Positions 57,316-64,000 of a stretch of 64,000 nucleotides of DNA are shown in pieces; the first letter of the stretch is position 1, and each line of letters opens with the position of its first letter. A program made the position numbers and the translations under genes. Source of the stretch: Rhodanobacteraceae bacterium. Lineage in GTDB: Bacteria > Pseudomonadota > Gammaproteobacteria > Xanthomonadales > Rhodanobacteraceae. The notes beneath the pieces were generated by a model. The model saw nothing but the letters and a program-made list of their open reading frames with translations, ran no database searches and was not told the origin of the DNA. The DNA is taken from the NCBI GenBank assembly GCA_030123585.1, contig CP126120.1:1675001-1739000 (forward strand). The letters run 5' to 3'.

Positions 57316-58500
57316 TCAACCCTGCGCCGGCAACCTGCCGCGCACGTTCTCGGCGTCGAACGGGCCCGGCGATGCGATGAGGTTGCGCGCGGCATCGACC
57401 TGGCCCCAGGTGTTCCACAGCAACACGCCGCGCACGCGGCCGGCGTCGAGGTAATACACCACGCCCTCGCGGAACGGCGTGACCCATTGCTCGACGGTTT
57501 CGAGGCGCGAATCGAGCTGGCCCACTGCTTCATAACCGAGGTCGAACAGGTCGGAATAGAAGAACGGCAGTTCGTCGTACGGCACATCCTGCCCCGCCAT
57601 GCACTTGCCGGCGCGCGTGCCCATGGTGATCGCGGCGTTCTCGTGTTCGACGCGCATGCGCCGGCCGAGCGCGGGCGCGGGAAACGACGCGACGTCGCCG
57701 GCGGCGTAGATGTCCGGATCGGACGTCTGCAGGTGCTCGTCCACCACGATGCCGTTGTCCACTTGCAGGCCGGCATCCTGTGCGAGCTGCACGTTGGGCG
57801 TGATGCCGAGGCCGGCGACCACGGCGTCGGCGGCGAGCGTGCCGCCGTCCGACAGTTTCAATTGCGCGCCCTGCGCGGTGCCGCTGCCGCTTTCGACGGT
57901 GACGCCCGCGCGCACGTCCACGCCCTTCTCGCGGTAGTACGCGGTGACCGCATCGGCCAGCGATTCCGGATACACGCGCGCGCCGATCGCGTCGTCGGGA
58001 AACAGCATCGTGACCTTGCAGCCGTTCATCGCCATCGCGGCCGCGATTTCGCTGCCGATGAAGCCGCCGCCGATCACCGCGATCCGCGCGCCGGGTTTCG
58101 CCGACTGGCGCAGCCGCCGGTAGTCGTCGAAGGTGCGGTAATAGATGAAGCCGTCGCCGCCCGGAAGCATGCGCGGCGTGCCGCCGGTGGCGATCAGTAG
58201 TTTTTTGTACTTCCAGGTGTCGCCCTTGTCGTCGTGCACGACGTGCGCGGCGCGGTCGATCTTCGCCGCGCTGCGCGAAAGCTGCACGTCGGCGCGCGCC
58301 TTGTCGATCGGGCGCCAGATGTCGGCCTCCTTGCCGTCCTTCCACAACGCCTTGCTGAGCGGCGGGCGGTCGTACGGCGGATGCGATTCCGCGCCGAGCA
58401 TGCCGATGGTCGCGCCGGAGTCGGCATCGCGCAGCGCCTGCGCCGCGGCTTCGCCGGCCATGCCGGCACCCACGATCAAATAATCGAAAGCATGCTCCAT
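57316..58500 (-). CDS. FAD-dependent pyridine nucleotide-disulfide oxidoreductase (AIF/ferredoxin-reductase-like)
   Basis: The 394-residue protein has the FAD motif VGAGMAGEAAAQAL, an APPYDRPPLSKALWK-like DRPPLSK segment, LLIATGG, the NAD motif IAVIGGGFIGSE, and IYAAGDVAS. It groups with putidaredoxin/rubredoxin-reductase or AIF-like reductases. The C-terminal domain has GVLLWNTWGQVDAAR. The electron partner is unknown. ATG 58500. Convergent with the bufferin operon. Confidence 0.88.
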   Translation of the reverse strand: MEHAFDYLIVGAGMAGEAAAQALRDADSGATIGMLGAESHPPYDRPPLSKALWKDGKEADIWRPIDKARADVQLSRSAAKIDRAAHVVHDDKGDTWKYKKLLIATGGTPRMLPGGDGFIYYRTFDDYRRLRQSAKPGARIAVIGGGFIGSEIAAAMAMNGCKVTMLFPDDAIGARVYPESLADAVTAYYREKGVDVRAGVTVESGSGTAQGAQLKLSDGGTLAADAVVAGLGITPNVQLAQDAGLQVDNGIVVDEHLQTSDPDIYAAGDVASFPAPALGRRMRVEHENAAITMGTRAGKCMAGQDVPYDELPFFYSDLFDLGYEAVGQLDSRLETVEQWVTPFREGVVYYLDAGRVRGVLLWNTWGQVDAARNLIASPGPFDAENVRGRLPAQG

Positions 58501-58609
58501 GACGGCCTCCGCACGATGATCACAGACCCATGAGCATACGCGATTGCACGTGAAGACGCCGCGCAGGGTGTGTCAACGGCCGGACTCATGGAACGCGCAC
58601 GCTGACGCG

Positions 58610-59440
58610 TTACTGCCGTGCTTCGCGCGGATTGCCAGGCGCGGCGCCGAAGCGCGGCGTGGCCCGCCATGGGTTGATGTCGATGCCGCCGCGGCGCAGG
58701 AAGCGCGCGTGCACGCCCAGGCCCTCCGGCGCGCACTGCACCATGACGTCGCGGAAGATGCGCTCGACGCAGGCTTCGTGGAAATCGGGGTGTTCGCGAT
58801 ACGCGACCAGATAGCGCAGCAGGCTGGCATGGTCGATGGCGGGCCCGCGATAGGCCACCACCACACTGGCCCAGTCCGGCTGTCCGGTGACCGGGCACAG
58901 CGAGCGGAACAGGCGGGTGGACAGGGTTTCCTCGACCACCCAGCCTGCGCGTGCCTGCAACATCGCCGCGACGGGCTCGCGATAGACCGTCATCTCGATG
59001 CGCTGGTCGTCCAGCGATTCACCGGGCAGCGCCGCGATGCCGTGGCGCTCGATGTCGTCCGCATCGACCAGCGTCACCGCGACCTTGGCGCCCACGCACT
59101 CGCCCACGTCGCGTTCCACGCGCGCACGCACGGCTTCCGGACCGGTGAACGGCGTCAGCGCAAAGCCGCCGAGGTACAGCTTCAGGGATTTCGATTCGAC
59201 GATGCTGGGCGAAGTGCAAGGCACGGTGAGGCGCAGCACCGCGACGCGCGGCAGGCCGCGCACGTCCAGCCACGAAAACTCCCACGCATTCCACACGTCC
59301 ACGCCGGTGAACGGCAAGGCGTCACCGGACAGTCCGATCATTTCGCGCGCGGACGCACGCGGAACCGCGAACAGCACCGAAGGATCGACGGTGGTCGGAT
59401 AGTCGGTCTTGTTACCGAGGGGGTTTTGTTGATTCGACAT
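58610..59440 (-). CDS. queF: NADPH-dependent 7-cyano-7-deazaguanine reductase
   Basis: The 276-residue long-form QueF reduces preQ0 to preQ1 in queuosine synthesis. It shows ESKSLKLYLGG, the VPCTSPSIVES region with the thioimide-forming Cys, LCPVTGQPDWA and the EHPDFHEACVERIF segment that bind substrate and NADPH. ATG 59440 begins the usual N-terminus; a longer in-frame start is not supported. Flanked by a CGTCATTCC repeat. Confidence 0.96.
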   Translation of the reverse strand: MSNQQNPLGNKTDYPTTVDPSVLFAVPRASAREMIGLSGDALPFTGVDVWNAWEFSWLDVRGLPRVAVLRLTVPCTSPSIVESKSLKLYLGGFALTPFTGPEAVRARVERDVGECVGAKVAVTLVDADDIERHGIAALPGESLDDQRIEMTVYREPVAAMLQARAGWVVEETLSTRLFRSLCPVTGQPDWASVVVAYRGPAIDHASLLRYLVAYREHPDFHEACVERIFRDVMVQCAPEGLGVHARFLRRGGIDINPWRATPRFGAAPGNPREARQ

Positions 59441-59479
59441 GGAAGAAACCGGCAGGCTCAGGGGGACTTTGATACCGCT

Positions 59480-59580
59480 CGTCATCCCGGAATCGCGCAG
59501 CGATATCCGGGATCCAGTGCCTTTGCAAAATCATCGGCATGGTCGAACGGCACTGGATTCCCGCCTTCGCGGGAATGACG
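59480..59580. repeat. CGTCATCCCGGA...GCGGGAATGACG repeat, copy 3
   Basis: A 101-base paired hairpin element of the family at 18658, with internal GGGATCCAGTGCC and GGCACTGGATTCCC arms, located between queF and the serine-hydrolase gene. Confidence 0.8.
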
Positions 59581-59586
59581 AGATGG

Positions 59587-60999
59587 TCAGTTCGCCGACG
59601 CCACGATGTACTGCTCGATCTTGCCATCCGGCAGCGTGTAGGTGGTGACGGAGAGTTTCCGGTTGGGGAACGTGACGGTGTAGCCGCGCATCTGCATGCC
59701 GCCACGCAGGCGCGCTGCGCGCTGCTTGAACTCAGTCGGTTTGCCCAGCGGCGCAAGGCTGGTCTGGTAATCGTGCAGCGCGGTCGCATCGAAATAACTG
59801 TTGGCGTTGGCGCTGAACAGGCTGCGATCGATCTTGCCCTTTTGCAGGTTCGCGAAGATCGTCTCGGCCTGCTTGAGCGCTTGCGACCCGGACGGGTCGT
59901 GCACCTCGAACAGCGCCCTGGCGATGCCCTCGCCGATGGTGGAGAACGCGCCGACCGCGTCCTGGTTGGTCAGCACCACCACCGCGACCTTGTCGTCGGG
60001 GAAGATGGCGTTGCCCGCGGTGAAGCCCATCACCTCGCCGTCGTGCGAGATCATCCGGTGGCCGTCCAGCTTGCCTACGTCCACGCCGAGGCCGTAGCCG
60101 GAACCGAGCCCGTTGTTCAACAGTACCTCGGTCTGCATCGCGTGCCACGATGCCGGCTGCAGCACGGTCTGGTCGATCATCGCGATGTCCCACTTCGCGA
60201 GGTCGCTCGCGGTCATCGCCAGTTCGCCCGCGCCGAACATCCAGTTGACGCCCTCTTTCTGCGACGGACGCAGCGGGCCCAGCGCGAACCGCGAGTAACC
60301 GCGCGCATCGGTGGCCGGCAGCGCGTGCAGGTTGGTGTCGTACGCATCGGTGATGCCAAGCTTCGGGAACACGTGCTGCTGCAGGAACTCGAACGGCGTC
60401 TGGCCGGAGACCTTCTGCACGATCGCACCCGCGATCACGTAACCGGTGTTGCTGTATTGCCACTGCGTGCCGGGCGCGAAGTCCAGCGGCTGCTTCGCCC
60501 ACTTGTCCATGATCGCCGCCGGCGTGGTGGGCTGCTTCATCATGGGCATCAGGTAATCCTGCGGCCAGAAATCCTGATAGCCGGAGGTGTGCGACAGGAT
60601 CTGCCGGATCGTGATGTGATCGGCGTCGGTGAGATCGGGAAAGAACTTGCCGACCTTGTCGTCGAGCGAGAGCTTGCCCTGCTGCTGCAACAGCAGGATC
60701 GCCGCCGCCGTGAATTCCTTGCTGATCGAGCCGATGCTGTAGCGCATCGCGGGCGTGGCCGGCGTTTTCGGATCGAGCCGCGCATCGCCGTAGGCATGCA
60801 CGTAGGCGAGTTTGCCATCGCGCACCACCGCGATCGAAGCGCTGGGCACGCCGCTTTGTTTCAACGCATCGTTGGCGATCTTGTCGATCTTCGCGGACAG
60901 CTCGGCAGGCAATGCGTTCCTGGCGAACGCAGGTGCGCACGTCAATGCCAGCAGCGCGGCCAGGCACAGCAGGCGGATGGATTGCGGTATCGAGCGCAT
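59587..60999 (-). CDS. Secreted serine hydrolase (beta-lactamase class C/CubicO-like)
   Basis: The 470-residue protein has a signal peptide (LLCLAALLALTCAPAFA) and the SxxK active site (SISK in YSIGSISKEF), a YSNTGY motif (YxN equivalent) and a HDG segment (ISHDGEV, KTG/HxG equivalent). A C-terminal beta domain of about 100 residues follows. Penicillin-binding or esterase/peptidase activity is possible; beta-lactamase activity is not shown. ATG 60999. Confidence 0.88.
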   Translation of the reverse strand: MRSIPQSIRLLCLAALLALTCAPAFARNALPAELSAKIDKIANDALKQSGVPSASIAVVRDGKLAYVHAYGDARLDPKTPATPAMRYSIGSISKEFTAAAILLLQQQGKLSLDDKVGKFFPDLTDADHITIRQILSHTSGYQDFWPQDYLMPMMKQPTTPAAIMDKWAKQPLDFAPGTQWQYSNTGYVIAGAIVQKVSGQTPFEFLQQHVFPKLGITDAYDTNLHALPATDARGYSRFALGPLRPSQKEGVNWMFGAGELAMTASDLAKWDIAMIDQTVLQPASWHAMQTEVLLNNGLGSGYGLGVDVGKLDGHRMISHDGEVMGFTAGNAIFPDDKVAVVVLTNQDAVGAFSTIGEGIARALFEVHDPSGSQALKQAETIFANLQKGKIDRSLFSANANSYFDATALHDYQTSLAPLGKPTEFKQRAARLRGGMQMRGYTVTFPNRKLSVTTYTLPDGKIEQYIVASAN

Positions 61000-61069
61000 G
61001 GAGGGGACCTCGGCAAGGAAGGTGCAGAAGCGAACGATACCATCGCCCGCCCGTGGTGCTCGGCGGAGC

Positions 61070-61846
61070 TCAGTGCACGGCTTCGCTGGCCGCCACGGGC
61101 ACGGCGCGGAAGGCGCGCTCGAACGCCTCGAGATCACCCTCGGCCACGCTGGATACCGCAATGAACCGCAGCCCGGCGTCGTTCCACTCCAGCACGTGAT
61201 AGCCGTCACGCGTTCGCGGCGCGCCTGCGACGGCTGCGCCATCTGGCCACTGGAACAGGTTGATCGTGTGCAGATGGCGCTTGTACACCAGCGCCGCGAC
61301 CTGATGGCCATCCAGCACATCGAGTCGTCCGCCGACCAGTTCGAAACCCTGCGCGGTGAGATCCTTCACCTGCGGCGAGAAATCCACCCGACCGTCGAAC
61401 CACGGTTTCACCGTGTGCTCGTTGGACGTTTGCACGTCGATCAAATGCCCGGGCAGCAACGAACGCACGTGGTCCGACACCGCTTCCGCGACCAGTGCAT
61501 CGCTGCCCTGCCGCCGCAACTGCACGGTCTGCCAGCCCGCGAACACGGCGGCAACCGCGAACAAGGCGGCGAGCGCGGCGATGGCCCAGGCCCAACCGCG
61601 TCGACGCGCGCGCGGCGCAGTGGCGGGACGCGGCAGTTGCGAGTCGATGCGCGTCCGCAACGCCGCCGGCGCCGGCCGGTACAAATCGGCCTGGCGCACA
61701 TCGCCGCGCAACCGGGTGTACGCATGAAAGCGCTGCATGCAGGCGTCGCATTCGGCCAGATGCCGCGCGACGGCCAGGCTCTCGGCCGCGCCCAGTTCGT
61801 CGTCGAGATACGCGTGCAACAACACGCGGACATCCTGGCAATTCAT
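61070..61846 (-). CDS. Anti-sigma factor with zinc-finger domain
   Basis: The 258-residue protein has an N-terminal zinc-finger anti-sigma motif (YLDDELGAAESLAVARHLAECDACMQRF, HxxxCxxC), a TM helix at about residues 88-108 (WAIAALAALFAVAAVFAGW) and a periplasmic domain. It is translationally coupled to the sigma gene (ATG 61846 overlaps its stop) and presumably holds that sigma factor at the membrane. Confidence 0.9.
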   Translation of the reverse strand: MNCQDVRVLLHAYLDDELGAAESLAVARHLAECDACMQRFHAYTRLRGDVRQADLYRPAPAALRTRIDSQLPRPATAPRARRRGWAWAIAALAALFAVAAVFAGWQTVQLRRQGSDALVAEAVSDHVRSLLPGHLIDVQTSNEHTVKPWFDGRVDFSPQVKDLTAQGFELVGGRLDVLDGHQVAALVYKRHLHTINLFQWPDGAAVAGAPRTRDGYHVLEWNDAGLRFIAVSSVAEGDLEAFERAFRAVPVAASEAVH

Positions 61847-62394
61847 GCCGCCACCTCCTTGCCGGCCAGCTCGCGCTGCAGGCGTTCGCGCGCGCGCGCC
61901 AGGCGCGACATCACCGTGCCGATCTTGAGGTTGGTGATCGACGCAATCTCCTTGTAGGAACACTCTTCCAGTTCGCGCAACACCAGCACCTCGCGAAATT
62001 CCGGCGGCAAGCGCTCCAGCGCGGCGTGCAGGCTTTGCGCGTCCGCCGCGCGCAACAGCACGGTCTGCGGATCGTCGTGGTCCTCGCCGCCATGGATCGC
62101 CTCGTCGAATTCATCGAACTTGCCCGCGGCCGGCGCGTGCGCGCGCTGGGTATAGAACGTATTGCGCACGATCGCCAGCAGCCAGACCCTGGCATCACCG
62201 CCGCGGAATCCGCCGAAGAAACGGAACGCGCGCAGCACCGCTTCCTGCACCACATCTTCGGCGTCCGCATCGTTGCGCGCCAGCCAGCGCGCGAGGTTGT
62301 ACGCGGCGTCCAGATGCCGCATCACCTCGCGTTCGAAGGCGGCGCCGGTGTCCATGCGGTCAGGCCACGCCAGCGCGGTTGTTCCATCGTCCAT
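61843..62394 (-). CDS. ECF-family RNA polymerase sigma factor
   Basis: The 183-residue sigma factor has region 2 (MRHLDAAYNLARWLARNDADAEDVVQEAVLRAFRFF; core DAEDVVQEAVLRAF) and region 4 (LPPEFREVLVLRELEECSYKEIASITNLKIGTVMSRLARARERL). Starts at ATG 62394 or at the Met at 62355. The predicted -10 lies only 9 bases before 62394, so the mRNA is either leaderless or the real start is 62355. Paired with the zinc-finger anti-sigma gene. Confidence 0.92.
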   Translation of the reverse strand: MDDGTTALAWPDRMDTGAAFEREVMRHLDAAYNLARWLARNDADAEDVVQEAVLRAFRFFGGFRGGDARVWLLAIVRNTFYTQRAHAPAAGKFDEFDEAIHGGEDHDDPQTVLLRAADAQSLHAALERLPPEFREVLVLRELEECSYKEIASITNLKIGTVMSRLARARERLQRELAGKEVAA

Positions 62395-62402
62395 CAGGAC
62401 AA

Positions 62403-62428
62403 GACCGGAGTCCCGACGGATTTATTCC
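62403..62428 (-). promoter_or_regulatory. Predicted ECF promoter toward the sigma gene
   Basis: GGAATAA-N16-GTCT on the minus strand. Its -35 is the mirror image of the one at 62444, together forming TTATTCCCGG...CGGGAATAA. Confidence 0.5.
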
Positions 62429-62443
62429 CGGCGTCCGCGCGCG

Positions 62444-62470
62444 GGAATAACGGCGCGCGCACGGCGGTAT
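62444..62470 (+). promoter_or_regulatory. Predicted ECF promoter toward the phosphoesterase operon
   Basis: GGAATAA-N16-GTAT, with the same -35 and spacing as the minus-strand partner, about 50 bases before the phosphoesterase ATG. Confidence 0.5.
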
Positions 62471-62521
62471 GACGTTCGGAAAGGCGCGCTGCGCGCCTTC
62501 CTTCCAACCGAGGACACTCTC

Positions 62522-63472
62522 ATGCAAGACGATCGTGACGACATCGATCCTGACGACATCCGGCCGGACCGCCGGCGCTTCCTCGAATGTATGGCGTGGG
62601 CCGGCGCCGGCACGCTGTGGCTGATGCAGGGCGGCGTCGCGCACGCCGGTGCGCTGCTGAAAGGCGCAACGCAGCAGGACGCCACCTTCGGCTTCGTGCA
62701 GATCAGCGACAGCCATATCGGCTTCCACAAGGCGCCGAACCCGGACCCGGTCGCCAGCTTGCGCCAGTCGATCGCGCGGGTCAACGCGCAACCGAAACGG
62801 CCCGATTTCGTTGTGCACACGGGCGACCTGTCGCACCTGTCGACACCCGAACAGTTCGACACCGTGGCCGAGTTGCTGAAGGAAGCGAAGACCGGCCACG
62901 TGTTCTACATCCCCGGCGAGCACGACGTGATCGGCGACGACGGCAAGGCCTTCTTCGCGCGCTTCGGCGGTGGCGTGGACGGCAACGGCTGGTACAGCTT
63001 CGATCACCACGGCGTGCACTTCGTCGCGCTGGTGAATGTGCGGCACCTGCAGGGCGCCGGGCTCGGCTTCCTGGGCGCCGATCAAATCGATTGGTTGAAA
63101 AAGGATCTCGCCGGGCTCTCCGCCAGCACACCGATCGTGGTGTTCGCGCACATGCCGATGTGGTCGCTGTATCCCGCGTGGGGCTGGGGCACGCAGGACA
63201 GCGCGCAGGCGCTGGCGCTGCTGAAGCGCTTCGGCTCGGTGACGGTGTTGAACGGGCACATCCACCAGATCCAGCAGAAGATCGAAGGCAACGTCACCTT
63301 CCACACCGCGCGTTCGACCGCGTACCCGCAACCCGCGCCCGGCGTGGGTCCCGCGCCCGGTCCGCTCACGAACCTGCCCGCCGGCAAGCTGCACGACTAC
63401 ATCGGCGTGCGCGACGTGCGGCACGTCCGCGGCAGCGGCGCGCTGGCGATCACCGAGCACACGCTCGCCTGA
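62522..63472 (+). CDS. Tat-exported metallophosphoesterase
   Basis: The 316-residue protein has a twin-arginine signal (DRRRFLECMAWAGAGTLWLM) and a calcineurin-like phosphoesterase domain: QISDSHIG, HTGDLSHL, PGEHDVIGD (usual GNHD position), FAHMPMW and NGHIHQ hold the dinuclear metal ligands. ATG 62522 follows GAGGA. It forms an operon with the cupredoxin gene and is divergent from its probable sigma factor. Confidence 0.88.
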   Translation: MQDDRDDIDPDDIRPDRRRFLECMAWAGAGTLWLMQGGVAHAGALLKGATQQDATFGFVQISDSHIGFHKAPNPDPVASLRQSIARVNAQPKRPDFVVHTGDLSHLSTPEQFDTVAELLKEAKTGHVFYIPGEHDVIGDDGKAFFARFGGGVDGNGWYSFDHHGVHFVALVNVRHLQGAGLGFLGADQIDWLKKDLAGLSASTPIVVFAHMPMWSLYPAWGWGTQDSAQALALLKRFGSVTVLNGHIHQIQQKIEGNVTFHTARSTAYPQPAPGVGPAPGPLTNLPAGKLHDYIGVRDVRHVRGSGALAITEHTLA

Positions 63473-63501
63473 ATCTTTCCATTCCCACAACAGGAGTTCG
63501 C

Positions 63502-63840
63502 ATGCAAAGGCTTTTCGTCACCGCCGCATTGCTGCTGGCGGCTTGCGCGGCGCACGCCGCATCACCGGCCACCGCAGCCAAACCGGCAAACGGGTACCAG
63601 GTCTCCATCACGATGTTCAAATTCCAGCCCGCGAAGCTGGAGGTGCCGGCCGGCACTACCGTGACCTGGACCAACCACGACGAGGAACCGCACACCGTCA
63701 CCAGCGCGGGCAATGGTTTCAAATCCTCGGGCGCGCTCGACACCGACGATCACTACAGCGCGGTGTTCACCAAGCCCGGCACGTATGCGTACTACTGCTC
63801 GATCCATCCGCAGATGACCGCGACGATCGTGGTGCGTTGA
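63502..63840 (+). CDS. Cupredoxin (plastocyanin-like) secreted protein
   Basis: The 112-residue protein has a signal peptide (LFVTAALLLAACAAHAA) and a single cupredoxin domain (ITMFKFQPAKLEVPAGTTVTWTNHDEEPHTVTS). Type 1 copper ligands are H64 (EEPH), C99, H102 and M105 (YYCSIHPQM). It is an electron carrier or copper carrier. ATG 63502 has AGGAG upstream. Together with the bufferin operon it gives the region a copper theme. Confidence 0.9.
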   Translation: MQRLFVTAALLLAACAAHAASPATAAKPANGYQVSITMFKFQPAKLEVPAGTTVTWTNHDEEPHTVTSAGNGFKSSGALDTDDHYSAVFTKPGTYAYYCSIHPQMTATIVVR

Positions 63841-63866
63841 ACCCGGGACGTTCCGGCCGCGGGGAT

Positions 63867-63960
63867 GTAGGTTGGTGGTGAGCCAGGCTTCACCCGGCGA
63901 ACCCCAACAGGACGTCGCTCGCAACGTTGGGGTTCGCGCAGGACGCTCACCCCAACCTAC
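63867..63960. repeat. GTAGGTTGG paired-palindrome repeat, copy 5
   Basis: Starts GTAGGTTGGTGGTGAGCC and ends GCTCACCCCAACCTAC, with central CCCCAAC/GTTGGGG arms. It begins 27 bases after the cupredoxin stop. Confidence 0.85.
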
Positions 63961-63978
63961 CGGATGACGACGCGCGCA

Positions 63979-64000
63979 TCAGTGCGGCTGCGGTTCCGGC
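63979..64000 (-). CDS. Possible C-terminus of a minus-strand gene (partial)
   Basis: Read on the minus strand, the last bases give PEPQPH and then TGA at 63981-63979. A gene ending just past the repeat would fit the pattern at other copies, but six codons cannot prove it. Confidence 0.25.

Overview
The window is high-GC, densely packed bacterial chromosome. Gene content points to a gammaproteobacterium of the Xanthomonadales (Lysobacterales), most likely Rhodanobacteraceae-like: thiE next to hemL, a short-lid adenylate kinase, a pyrophosphate-dependent phosphofructokinase with a membrane proton pyrophosphatase, large TonB-dependent receptors, Mpl-type murein recycling, and many dispersed palindromic repeats. 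The assignment is inference from gene content; there is no rRNA or other phylogenetic marker. I recognised no tRNA, rRNA, complete insertion sequence or CRISPR array, and no gene-free stretch exceeds 300 bases.

Layout. Bases 1-10 kb hold housekeeping genes: the end of thiE, hemL, a glyoxalase, a trans-sulfuration PLP enzyme, a SufR-like regulator behind a secreted helical protein, a LON-domain protein, mpl, adk and PPi-phosphofructokinase. From 10 to 25 kb come hppA, lemA and a DUF2207 protein, an S9 peptidase, a yefM-yoeB toxin-antitoxin pair, soluble pyrophosphatase, pyruvate kinase, class I aldolase, metF and dsbC. From 25 to 31 kb lie purL, maleylacetoacetate isomerase and pgk. Glycolysis genes are thus clustered with three PPi-handling enzymes.

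31.3-44.5 kb is one carbohydrate locus: a LacI-family regulator, TonB-dependent receptor, flavin-dependent halogenase-like protein, GH144-like glucanase, a MalEFG-type importer, a GH1 beta-glucosidase and the importer ATPase. Two closely matching LacI-type operators, one before the regulator and one between GH1 and the ATPase, tie the ends together. Beta-glucan (possibly beta-1,2-glucan) use is the best guess.

44.6-52.4 kb holds an outer-membrane barrel, small envelope proteins, an SDR, ogt, an ABC-2 exporter, ferredoxin reductase, a FitA antitoxin beside a broken FitB toxin, and a SEC-C protein. A truncated cas4 start is then fused to the 3' end of msrB. 53.2-57.3 kb is an ECF sigma/NrsF-controlled bufferin operon (copper-related RiPP) whose motif GTAACC-N16-CGAA occurs three times, before msrB, the sigma gene and bufA. 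The last 6.5 kb carries an FAD oxidoreductase, queF, a serine hydrolase and a second ECF sigma/anti-sigma pair divergent from a Tat phosphoesterase and a cupredoxin.

The most unusual features are palindromic intergenic-type repeats lying in frame inside mpl (59 codons) and purL (46 codons), and a second repeat family (GTAGGTTGGG...) whose TAG serves as the stop codon of four genes.
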